A stretch of 18,564 bases of DNA from Legionellaceae bacterium UBA6148. Lineage in GTDB: Bacteria; Pseudomonadota; Gammaproteobacteria; Legionellales; Legionellaceae. The translations under genes were made by a program, and so were the position numbers. Positions 12,471-18,564 of this stretch are shown here, one piece after another. Below the pieces are notes generated by a model that was not told the origin of the DNA, made no database searches, and worked only from the letters and a program-made list of their open reading frames with translations. The stretch covers positions 1-18,564 of the forward strand of contig DIUW01000041.1 of the NCBI GenBank assembly GCA_002423125.1, read 5' to 3'. The number at the start of each line of letters is the position of its first letter. Within the stretch, counting starts at the first letter, position 1.

Positions 12471-15338
12471 ATGCATAAAAGTAATCCATCATTTTATAGC
12501 CATAATCCCTATCAAGCTGCTAGGTCAGCGGATAGAACAGGGGGAAATCCTAATACAACTGCCCCATCTTTGTTTCCGCCCCCGCCTATGGCCTATATCC
12601 CTCCCCCTATGTATCCAGGTTATCCAGGTTATCCAGGACAAATATTGTATGGAGGTTTTGATTTTACGCCTAATTTTGTGGCACCTTCTCGCGGTATTTT
12701 ACCTCCCCCCGTGTATGGCTCAGTTCAAGGTCCGCAAGCTGTGATGAGGGCTCATTATCCGCCGCAAGCCGGGATTTTGCCAGTACCTGCGTTAGATACT
12801 CAACTTCGTCGTAAACGAGGGCCTGATGAGGCCCCGTTAGGTGGTGACCTATTATCAGTTCAGGAGTTATATGCTGACTTTAAGGGTATCATGAGTGACC
12901 ATCAGCGCATGGGTTTTAATGACTGGCAACGGCATGCGTTGTGTATCAAGGCTGAGGGTGTTGCGCAAACTATGTTATATGTGATGAGCCGTAATCTTCA
13001 GAGTGGCATGCGAGATTGGTGTTTTAGGCAAAGACCATCGCAGGGTATCAGTAACCTTGTTTATGCGCTTGCGAAATTGAGAGAGCATCATTTTATTCAG
13101 CTTAGTCAAGATGATTATGTATGTTTTTTTGAGTTTGCAGCAAAGCTTGTTGATTATATTCAGGGATCGAGTAAGCCTGCACAAGAAATTTCTAATACGC
13201 TTTATGCTGTTGGATTGATGGTTCAGGGTGGTGTGATTCAAGTGTTGCCTGAGAATGTGATTGGCGCACTTTCCAATTTGTTGATGGAGCTCAATGCGCG
13301 TATTGCGACGAGCGATAAGCCTACACAGGAAATTGCCAATAGTCTTTATGCCTTTGGATTGATGGTTCATGGCGGTGTGATTCAAGTGTTGCCTGATGAT
13401 GAGCTTGGCGCACTTTCCAATTTGTTGATGGGGCTCAATGCGCGTATTGCGACGGACGATAAGCCTACACAAGCGATTACCAATAGTCTTTATGCCTTTG
13501 GATTGATGGTTCAGGGCGGTGTGATTCAAGTGTTGCCTGAGAATGTGATTGACGCACTTTCCAATTTGTTGATGGAGCTCAATGCGCGTATTGCGACGAG
13601 TGATAAGCCTACACACGCGATTGCCAATAGTCTTTATGCCTTTGGATTGATGGTTCAGGGTGGTGTGATTCAAGTGTTGCCTGAGAATGTGATTGGCGCA
13701 CTTTCCAATTTGTTGATGGGGCTCAATGCGCGTATTGCGACGAGCCATAAGCCTACGCAGGAAATTGCCAATAGTCTTTATGCCTTTGGATTGATGGTTC
13801 AAGGTGGGGTGATTCAAGTGTTGCCTGATGATGTGCTTGGCGCACTTTCCAATTTGTTGATGGGGCTCAGTGCGCGTATTGCGACGAGTGATAAGCCTAC
13901 GCAGGAAATTGCCAATAGTCTTTATGCCTTTGGATTGATGGTTCAGGGTGATGTGATTCAAGTGTTGCCTGAGAATGTGATTGGCGCACTTTCCAATTTG
14001 TTGATGGAGCTCAATGCGCGTATTGCGACGAGCGATAAGCCTACGCAGGAAATTGCCAATAGTCTTTATGCCTTTGGATTGATGGTTCAAGGTGGGGTGA
14101 TTCAAGTGTTGCCTGAGAATGTGATTGGCGCACTTTCCAATTTTTTGATGGGGCTCAGTGCGCATATTGCGACGAGCGATAAGCCTACGCAGCATATTGC
14201 CAATAGTCTTTATGCCTTTGGATTGATGGCTCAAGGCGGTGTGATTCAAGTGTTGCCTGATGATGTGCTTGGCGCGCTTTCCAATTTGTTGATGGAGCTC
14301 AACGCGCGTATTGCGACGAGCGATAAGCCTACGCAGGAAATTGCCAATAGTCTTGATGCCTTTGGATTGATGGTTCAGCAGGGGGTAATGAGGTCTATTT
14401 CGAAATCTTTTCAAAGCTGCATTACTGCGCTTGCTTTGACTTATTGTGATTGCCTTCATAAGGCAAGACTACCTATACATGAAATGCTTATTCTCCTGAA
14501 TACACTGATGATTTTGTCTGAAGAGGAGAGCTATTCAAAAGATGAAATTAAGCAGATTCTTCAAGCATTAGTTCATTCATGGCCTCAATATACAGAGAAA
14601 CGGCATCAAGCGCGGCCTTGGGAGCTTGCTCAGTGCTTTAGACTTTTTCATCGACTTCATCAAAAAGGGATGGGGTTTGAGTATCAAGCTTTTCTTTTAC
14701 TGTTGGCAATAAACTACTTGCCAGAAAAAGATAATTGCCTCATGCGTGCTGAGCATAGCCGAATGATTAAAGAAGCGCTAGGATACTTTGGGCTTGCTGC
14801 GCCTGAGCGCTTTAATCAAGTGATGAGCGCACATGAGGTATTTGATGAGAGTAGAGCTAAGATTCTTCAATCTTTGCTTGATATGCTATCATTTCTTGGT
14901 CTTGATTATGTTCAATCACAAGAAGAAGGCGGGTTGGTGATTCAAGTTTGTGATGAAGCAGAATTTGAACGTAGTCCCAGCATTATTATTTGTGATGCAG
15001 CGCCAAGTCAGCAGGAAGAAGAAGGACGTTTTAAGTATTCTATTCATGCCGGGGAAGCGAACTGTAACCTTGATAAAACATTGAAAGGAACGCTGGGTTT
15101 TCTGGATGCATCTCGTAAGCAATCCAAGCCTGGCGAGGTGAGGATTCCTTTTTCTATTCAGTTTGAAAGACATTCACGGGATACGTTTCAAATCAAGCTT
15201 TGGTGTGATGTGCCGCTTGAGAACGTTCTTGAGCATACGCCTATACAGGCTTCAGGGCGGGTTGGTTTTTTTAAAACGGTAACGCCATTAGCACAAATGG
15301 GGTCTGGGCTTGCCTTTTGCCCTTTTAAATTTGACTAA
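12471..15338 (+). CDS. 955-residue OPR/FASTK-like repeat protein, putative effector
   Basis: Start supported by AAGGCG eight bases before ATG. Residues 1-120: Pro/Tyr/Gly-rich and disordered, with PPPPMAYIPPPMYPGYPG and a basic LRRKRGPDE. Then a degenerate repeat (QGISNLVYALAKL, about 191) and eight near-identical 48-residue units at about 235-618: KPTQEIANSLYAFGLM, then GGVIQVLP, then GALSNLLMxLNARIATSD. The NSLYAFGLM core and the LP..(x)..L..LL helix pair resemble octotricopeptide (OPR) and FASTK-type alpha-solenoids, RNA-binding in organelles of eukaryotes; a Coxiella-restricted repeat family (DUF1601) is another candidate. The last 300 or so residues are helical, then beta-rich, and do not show a RAP nuclease-like motif. 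No signal peptide. RNA or protein binding in a host is plausible but inferred. Confidence 0.85.
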   Translation: MHKSNPSFYSHNPYQAARSADRTGGNPNTTAPSLFPPPPMAYIPPPMYPGYPGYPGQILYGGFDFTPNFVAPSRGILPPPVYGSVQGPQAVMRAHYPPQAGILPVPALDTQLRRKRGPDEAPLGGDLLSVQELYADFKGIMSDHQRMGFNDWQRHALCIKAEGVAQTMLYVMSRNLQSGMRDWCFRQRPSQGISNLVYALAKLREHHFIQLSQDDYVCFFEFAAKLVDYIQGSSKPAQEISNTLYAVGLMVQGGVIQVLPENVIGALSNLLMELNARIATSDKPTQEIANSLYAFGLMVHGGVIQVLPDDELGALSNLLMGLNARIATDDKPTQAITNSLYAFGLMVQGGVIQVLPENVIDALSNLLMELNARIATSDKPTHAIANSLYAFGLMVQGGVIQVLPENVIGALSNLLMGLNARIATSHKPTQEIANSLYAFGLMVQGGVIQVLPDDVLGALSNLLMGLSARIATSDKPTQEIANSLYAFGLMVQGDVIQVLPENVIGALSNLLMELNARIATSDKPTQEIANSLYAFGLMVQGGVIQVLPENVIGALSNFLMGLSAHIATSDKPTQHIANSLYAFGLMAQGGVIQVLPDDVLGALSNLLMELNARIATSDKPTQEIANSLDAFGLMVQQGVMRSISKSFQSCITALALTYCDCLHKARLPIHEMLILLNTLMILSEEESYSKDEIKQILQALVHSWPQYTEKRHQARPWELAQCFRLFHRLHQKGMGFEYQAFLLLLAINYLPEKDNCLMRAEHSRMIKEALGYFGLAAPERFNQVMSAHEVFDESRAKILQSLLDMLSFLGLDYVQSQEEGGLVIQVCDEAEFERSPSIIICDAAPSQQEEEGRFKYSIHAGEANCNLDKTLKGTLGFLDASRKQSKPGEVRIPFSIQFERHSRDTFQIKLWCDVPLENVLEHTPIQASGRVGFFKTVTPLAQMGSGLAFCPFKFD
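13173..14387 (+). repeat. eight tandem 144-bp repeats plus a partial ninth
   Basis: The AAG of the KPTQ/KPAQ motif recurs every 144 bases; first and ninth copies at 13173 and 14325 are exactly 8 x 144 apart. Units differ at a handful of sites: ENVIGAL against DDVLGAL/DDELGAL alternates among units, and QEIAN varies to HAIAN, QAITN and QHIAN. Very low divergence suggests recent amplification or homogenisation. Confidence 0.97.
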
Positions 15339-15406
15339 AAAGTTCTATTACTCGATCTTGAGGGTCTAGGCGAAAACCGTCCGAATTTCCGGTGGCAGTA
15401 TAAAAA

Positions 15407-15418
15407 CGGCACCGTCAA
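15407..15418 (-). repeat. 12-bp inverted repeat, right arm
   Basis: CGGCACCGTCAA, reverse complement of the left arm at 12248-12259; overlaps the 19-bp direct repeat copy 2. Confidence 0.35.
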
Positions 15419-15428
15419 GTTGTTTGAG
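15410..15428 (+). repeat. 19-bp direct repeat, copy 2
   Basis: CACCGTCAAGTTGTTTGAG, identical to 12197-12215. Confidence 0.8.
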
Positions 15429-15556
15429 AAGAAGACGTGTTTGGGTTAAAAATGGCTACACTTGAAATTTTAGGAACACTTCGCCTGTGAAACAATTTCT
15501 TGCCACTGATGCCAGGCTTTGTTGCTTAACCCATTAATTGAACATTTTTCCGTCCT

Positions 15557-15736
15557 TTATTGCAACGAAATGAGGGGCCAATTACCACGGATATTTTTTA
15601 AAATAAAATCTATCGTCGTGTTTATTGGTGGGCCTTCTAAAAATGCCAAATACTTTCGTTCACGCGCGACACTATCAACAGCAGCCCAAAAGCCTTCGAC
15701 ATGTTCTTCGGTTATGGGAATTATCTCAAAATTCAT
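15557..15736 (-). pseudogene. GNAT acetyltransferase, N-terminal remnant
   Basis: Reads MNFEIIPITEEHVEGFWAAV, then DSVARERKYLAFLEGPP and about 20 more residues before a stop. E-E-H-V-E-G-F-x-x-A-x-D-S-V-A-R-E-R-K-Y-L is the typical opening of a GNAT-family acetyltransferase subgroup (usual length about 160-180 residues). The acetyl-CoA-binding core (R-x-x-G-x-G/A) is missing, so the product should be inactive. It starts 14 bases after the resolvase stop, in the same direction, so it was co-transcribed. Start chosen at the internal Met because homologues begin there. Confidence 0.75.
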
Positions 15737-15750
15737 AGTTATTGACTCAG

Positions 15751-16311
15751 TTAGGCTAAATTGTTTGAGGCAGGGATCCATCGGTACAAAGTAGGAACAG
15801 ATATACCAAGATTTTGTGCAACATCTTTTGGAAGTGTGCCAGATGCGAGTAGCTGTTTAGCAGATTCAATTTTACTCTGTGTCATTTTTCGTTTTCGGCC
15901 ACCAACTCGCCCCTTTGCCTTAGCTGCCGCTAAACCTGCCTTAGTTCGCTCAGCTAATAATTCACGCTCCATTTGCGCGAGACTTGCCATAACGTGAAAA
16001 AAGAAACGGCCTGCTGGTGTGGATGTATCAACATTATCGGTAATACTTATAAAATGGATTCCCTTTTGATGTAAAAGATTTACCAAGTCAATCAAGCCTT
16101 TTACAGTGCGCCCTAAACGGTCTAGCTTCCAAACAACTAAGGTATCATTTTTCCTTAAGACTTCAAGAGCCGTAGTAAGTCCTGGTCGATTTGCCTTAGT
16201 TCCCGATATTTGATCTTGATATAGCTTTTCACAACCGACTTCTTCCAAGGCAGAAAGTTGTAAATCTAAATTTTGATCCATTGTTGAAACGCGTGCATAA
16301 CCGACTAGCAT
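15751..16311 (-). CDS. serine recombinase (resolvase/invertase)
   Basis: 186-residue, apparently intact Tn3-resolvase/DNA-invertase family enzyme that cuts and rejoins DNA through a phosphoserine. Seen: MLVGYARVSTMDQN with the catalytic Ser at residue 9; VVWKLDRLGR (about 65), the arginine-bearing active-site block; TSTPAGRFFFHVMASLAQMERELLAERT (E helix, here cited in part) and the C-terminal helix-turn-helix GTLPKDVAQNLGISVPTLYRW. The start at 16311 is chosen because GAGGA lies seven bases upstream and all homologues begin MxxGYARVST; a longer frame would overlap the DUF2442 gene. Ten bases separate it from that gene upstream, and the GNAT remnant follows, so the three form an operon. No res or inversion site was recognised next to it. 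Confidence 0.93.
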   Translation of the reverse strand: MLVGYARVSTMDQNLDLQLSALEEVGCEKLYQDQISGTKANRPGLTTALEVLRKNDTLVVWKLDRLGRTVKGLIDLVNLLHQKGIHFISITDNVDTSTPAGRFFFHVMASLAQMERELLAERTKAGLAAAKAKGRVGGRKRKMTQSKIESAKQLLASGTLPKDVAQNLGISVPTLYRWIPASNNLA

Positions 16312-16321
16312 AACAAATCCT

Positions 16322-16639
16322 CTATTGCAAAACCCAGCGTCCATTTTTTTTAACGGCATCATGCATCGCATCGGGTGCCAGATCAATTTCTCCAGGCCAA
16401 GTTAGTACACCATATTCAAGATGGGCTTGATTAAATAATTTTAGATCTTTCAATGCTGCGAAAACCCCTGCTCGATCACTCATGATTAATGTAATCATTT
16501 CAACAAAACCATGCGTGCCATCATTAAACTCAACTTCAAGTTCATAATTCGGTAATGGTTTTACTTTTGTTAGGCGCCAAGGTGCCGTACAAATTATTCC
16601 AGGGGCGATATTTTCTTTGGCGACTGATTTTGTTCGCAT
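16322..16639 (-). CDS. DUF2442 domain protein
   Basis: 105 residues from the preferred start at 16639 (MRTKSVAKENIAPGIICTAP); GGAGG lies about ten bases upstream, whereas the longer frame to 16687 would run through a hairpin. The core is PWRLTKVKPLPNYELEVEFN, then DGTHGFVEMITLI, then FAALKDLKLFNQAHLEYGVLTWPGE, then the DLAPDAMHD end: the complete DUF2442 fold. Such genes usually sit beside a DUF4160 gene and the pair is widely suspected to be a toxin-antitoxin-like or mobile-DNA-linked unit; here no DUF4160 partner is present, and the partner position is taken by a resolvase. Role unknown. Confidence 0.85.
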   Translation of the reverse strand: MRTKSVAKENIAPGIICTAPWRLTKVKPLPNYELEVEFNDGTHGFVEMITLIMSDRAGVFAALKDLKLFNQAHLEYGVLTWPGEIDLAPDAMHDAVKKNGRWVLQ

Positions 16640-16665
16640 AATGTCCAATCCTCCAGTAATTCTGC

Positions 16666-16690
16666 TCGATGCTGAGCTTACAAGCATCGA
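16666..16690 (-). promoter_or_regulatory. inverted repeat upstream of the DUF2442 gene
   Basis: TCGATGCT (16666-16673) and AGCATCGA (16683-16690) are perfect eight-base arms with a nine-base spacer, 27 bases upstream of the chosen start. Candidate operator or 5' leader hairpin. Confidence 0.45.
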
Positions 16691-16697
16691 TTTAGAT

Positions 16698-16742
16698 GCC
16701 CCTCCATTTTGAAATTTTTAAATTGGCATGGAGGCCTTTTTT
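16698..16742 (+). terminator. hairpin followed by T-run
   Basis: GCCCCTCCAT (16698-16707) pairs with ATGGAGGC (16728-16735) with one bulge, followed by CTTTTTTAT. The T-run makes it a plus-strand terminator, yet no plus-strand gene lies directly upstream; it may be left over from a lost gene. Confidence 0.4.
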
Positions 16743-16749
16743 ATACCAC

Positions 16750-16896
16750 TTAGCCTTCAACTGCTTTTTCCAGGTTTAACACGGTATCGCTTGTAAAACC
16801 TATTGTGACAAGCCAACCTAAATTTGACGGCACATTATATTGTTGCGCATATTTTATGCGCCCATCAAGACCTATATCGATAGGATGATGGCTTTT
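16750..16896 (-). pseudogene. unidentified gene, C-terminal remnant
   Basis: The minus frame reads HHPIDIGLDGRIKYAQQYN, VPSNLGWLVTIGF and TSDTVLNLEKAVEG, then stop. Composition is protein-like, but upstream it runs into a stop at about 16897, so about 48 codons survive. Family not recognised. Its last codons form one arm of the 22-bp inverted repeat shared with 18305-18326. Confidence 0.4.
16754..16775 (+). repeat. 22-bp inverted repeat, left arm
   Basis: The reverse complement recurs at 18305-18326 with one mismatch (21/22); the core is AACTGCTTTTTCCAGG. The pair brackets corA. The same AACTGCTTTTTC core also forms half of the terminator at 4867-4897. Confidence 0.6.
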
Positions 16897-17075
16897 TCAC
16901 CCATAAAGGTTTTATTTGCACGGATTTTGCGAATATTGCTCCCGCATCAAGTCAGAATCAACCCTACTTTGATGCGGTTCGCCAAGAATCGGCTACTCAT
17001 CCTGAAATTATCGCACTTCAAGCTGTGCACCGTATATGGTTCAGAGTTGTTCAAAGCTTAAAAACTCGTTTCTGA
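16884..17075 (+). pseudogene. unidentified gene, C-terminal remnant
   Basis: A plus-strand frame without start reads DDGFFTHKGFICTDFANIAP, ASSQNQPYFDAVRQESATHP and EIIALQAVHRIWFRVVQSLKTRF, then stop. It looks like genuine coding sequence, but I do not recognise it. It abuts the minus-strand remnant at 16750-16896 tail to tail, implying that a rearrangement joined pieces of two genes. No ATG or Shine-Dalgarno fits. Confidence 0.4.
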
Positions 17076-17091
17076 AGCCAAAGAAAAGAGC

Positions 17092-18183
17092 TTATATCCA
17101 TTTTTTTCGTCGAAAATAAATGACCATGCCGGTCACACTCGCGGCCATTATAGAAGCGATGATGCTGAACCCCCAGCCTGATTTCATGAATGGGATGTTG
17201 GGTAAATTCATGCCATAAATACTTGAGAGTGCTGTAATGGGAATAAATATCGTTGTGATAATCGTCAACGTTTTCATAATTTCATTCATCCGAATGGTCA
17301 ATCCCGATAAATACATATCCAACATGCTGGAGAGCATGTCGCGAAAGGTTTCTACCGTATCAATTGCCTGCATGGTATGATCATAAAGATCTCGCAAGTA
17401 TAACCGCGTGAACTTTGTAATAAGCACTTCTTCCTCATATAGTAAATGACTAACGACTTCACGTAATGGCCAAATCGACTTACGTAACATTAACATTTGT
17501 CGTTTTAATCGATAAATAATTTTTGAATTTTGCGGCGTAGGGGCTGAAATGATTTTTTCTTCGACCAGCTCAATTTCTTCTCCTAAACATTCAAGCGCAA
17601 CAAAATATTCATCAACGATGGCATCTAACAACCGATAAGCGAAATAATCACTGCTTTGTTGGCGTAGCCGCTGACTCGAAGCACTTTGTAATTTCATACG
17701 AATTAAGTCAAAAATAGAAGAATTAGACTCTTGAAACGATAAAATAAAATTTTTACCAAAAATAATACTCACTTGCTGGACGCAAAGCTCCGACTGTTCT
17801 TTCACCCAATGCAACATTTTCAACGTTAAAAAAGTATAACCATCAAACTCTTCAATTTTGGGGCGTTGCTCAACATTCAAAATATCTTCAACGGTTAACG
17901 GATGGATTGAAAAATGCTGTGCTATTTCATTAATGAGAGTCACTTCGTGCATGCCTTCAACATTAATCCAGCACATTTTTTTAAGATTTTGTTCGGGAAA
18001 CGATTCTTTAATATCCTGTATCGTTGTTACTTCACAATGATTCGCATCAAACGTACTAACCGTTACAATCGGTGCTTTATCTTGTTGTTGGCCGGTATAC
18101 ATTAGCGTTCCGGGTGCTTGCCCCGCTTTTTTGGCACGTTGCCGCACATCAGAAAATAGAGAACTACCAACGTATTTTTTCAT
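17092..18183 (-). CDS. corA: magnesium/cobalt transporter CorA
   Basis: Homopentameric inner-membrane channel for Mg2+ (also Co2+, Ni2+). Preferred start 18183 gives 363 residues with AAGGAAG five bases upstream; an earlier ATG at 18258 (388 residues) also has AGGAAG. The preferred start fits the Thermotoga maritima CorA length (351). Seen from that start: KKAGQAPGTLMYTG (about 18), the cytoplasmic funnel with HPLTVEDILNVEQRPKIEEF (about 93), the long stalk helix with LKRQMLMLRKSIWPLREVV, then YDHTMQAIDTVETFRDML. Two C-terminal membrane helices follow: TLTIITTIFIPITALSSI running into the signature YGMN, then the pore loop and GFSIIASIMAASVTGMVIYF, ending in the basic RRKKWI. All key parts are present and it appears functional. 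It follows a decayed CorC/HlyC-type gene. Confidence 0.95.
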   Translation of the reverse strand: MKKYVGSSLFSDVRQRAKKAGQAPGTLMYTGQQQDKAPIVTVSTFDANHCEVTTIQDIKESFPEQNLKKMCWINVEGMHEVTLINEIAQHFSIHPLTVEDILNVEQRPKIEEFDGYTFLTLKMLHWVKEQSELCVQQVSIIFGKNFILSFQESNSSIFDLIRMKLQSASSQRLRQQSSDYFAYRLLDAIVDEYFVALECLGEEIELVEEKIISAPTPQNSKIIYRLKRQMLMLRKSIWPLREVVSHLLYEEEVLITKFTRLYLRDLYDHTMQAIDTVETFRDMLSSMLDMYLSGLTIRMNEIMKTLTIITTIFIPITALSSIYGMNLPNIPFMKSGWGFSIIASIMAASVTGMVIYFRRKKWI

Positions 18184-18254
18184 TGCTACTTCCTTATTCA
18201 TTATCCAACCAATCCGGGCGGCCAGTGCTACTGAATAACCGTTTACAAATGATA

Positions 18255-18564
18255 TCATGAAATCTTCCTATCAAATCGCAACCGGCTCCTTCGAAATAAA
18301 TTTTCCTGGAAAAAGCAGTTGGAGGCGTAGCGAATCGTGACTAGACCTTGTAAATCTCCATACTCATCGACAACAAAACAACTACGTCGCTTCATTTTTT
18401 GAAAATGAAGCAGGTGTAAAAAAAACGTCCATAAAGGGGTTAAATGAGCGTGTCGTTCCTCTAATTCTTCAACAAATATAATATCGGATACTGCGAATGG
18501 ATAGTATCCGTTCGGAGAACTACGGGTTGCGTGATTTAAGAGGGCTTCCGGCCATCAACCAGTT
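18255..18564 (-). pseudogene. CorC/HlyC-type CBS-domain protein, degraded, runs off the window
   Basis: The minus frame reads PFAVSDIIFVEELEERHAHL, then FFLHLLHFQKMKRRSCF and VVDEYGDLQGLVT. The block F-V-V-D-E-Y-G-D-L-Q-G-L-V-T is the second CBS domain of CorC/HlyC/TerC-type membrane proteins, some of which are linked to Mg2+/Co2+ export. After GLVT the family sequence (usually LxDILE...) is lost and replaced by RYASNCFFQE, encoded by the right arm of the 22-bp inverted repeat. An in-frame TGA lies near the window edge (about 18557). Its stop overlaps the alternative corA ATG (ATGA), so both may be read on one transcript. Decay is supported by the missing end and the internal stop. Confidence 0.6.
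18305..18326 (-). repeat. 22-bp inverted repeat, right arm
   Basis: Reverse complement of 16754-16775 with one mismatch; marks the point where the CorC-like reading frame leaves its family. Confidence 0.6.

Larger units (their letters stand above)
15339..15449 (+). pseudogene. C-terminal coding scrap (TVKLFEKK), copy 2
   Basis: Directly after the TAA of the 955-residue gene, and in the same frame, 36 codons read LLLDLEGLGENRPNFRWQY, then KNGTVKLFEKKTCLG and stop. It resembles the scrap at 12195-12251. It may be a displaced gene end or an extension of the repeat-protein gene behind a stop codon. Function unknown. Confidence 0.45.

Noticed and set aside
13173..14387. CRISPR array
   Set aside because: Repeats are 144 bp, contiguous and coding; no spacers and no cas genes.
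12975..14459. 494-codon minus-strand frame as a real gene
   Set aside because: It is antisense to the well-supported repeat protein, lacks a Shine-Dalgarno signal, and is open only because a stop-free 144-bp unit is repeated in frame.

Overview
The window looks like an accessory region of an AT-rich gammaproteobacterium that lives inside eukaryotic cells, probably of the Legionella/Coxiella/Rickettsiella/Berkiella type. This rests on long eukaryote-like repeat proteins, short one-membrane-span orphan proteins, many transposon scraps and few housekeeping genes. No rRNA, tRNA or marker gene fixes the taxon, so the assignment is inference.

Left part (1-4900): the 3' end of a decayed DDE transposase converges on nnrD (NAD(P)H-hydrate dehydratase). 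Next come an outer-membrane beta-barrel gene and, divergent from it across a palindrome-rich promoter region, a 728-residue Pro/Ser-rich multi-span membrane protein that ends in a hairpin terminator.

Middle (4899-8645): a minus-strand scrap carries two TAL-effector-like 33-residue repeats. It is followed by a predicted single-span effector-like protein with a good promoter and by a UvdE-family UV endonuclease. Then comes a nested wreck of Tn3-family transposons: a Tn3-type terminal repeat, the tnpA C-terminus, a complete HigB/HigA (Gp49-HTH) toxin-antitoxin pair with its own promoter and operator, a resolvase C-terminal stub, a second Tn3-type terminal repeat, and a resolvase that has lost its catalytic N-terminus.

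Right-centre (8646-15450): two giant repeat-protein genes, each bracketed by direct repeats. The first is an ankyrin-like protein of about 1,050 residues, flanked by perfect 77-bp repeats; one copy encodes its own C-terminus. The second is a 955-residue protein with eight near-identical 48-residue alpha-solenoid repeats resembling OPR/FASTK-type RNA-binding repeats, flanked by a 19-bp repeat inside a duplicated coding scrap. Both look like host-directed effectors, and the flanking repeats suggest cassette-like duplication or movement.

Right part (15451-18564): a GNAT remnant, an intact serine resolvase and a DUF2442 gene form a short minus-strand operon. Two unidentified gene scraps follow, then corA of the Thermotoga subtype, downstream of a decayed CorC/HlyC-type CBS protein that runs off the window. 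Housekeeping-like functions (nnrD, uvdE, corA) sit as islands between mobile and effector material. The strongest leads are the TALE-like repeat remnant, the OPR-like repeat protein and the repeat-bracketed effector genes.
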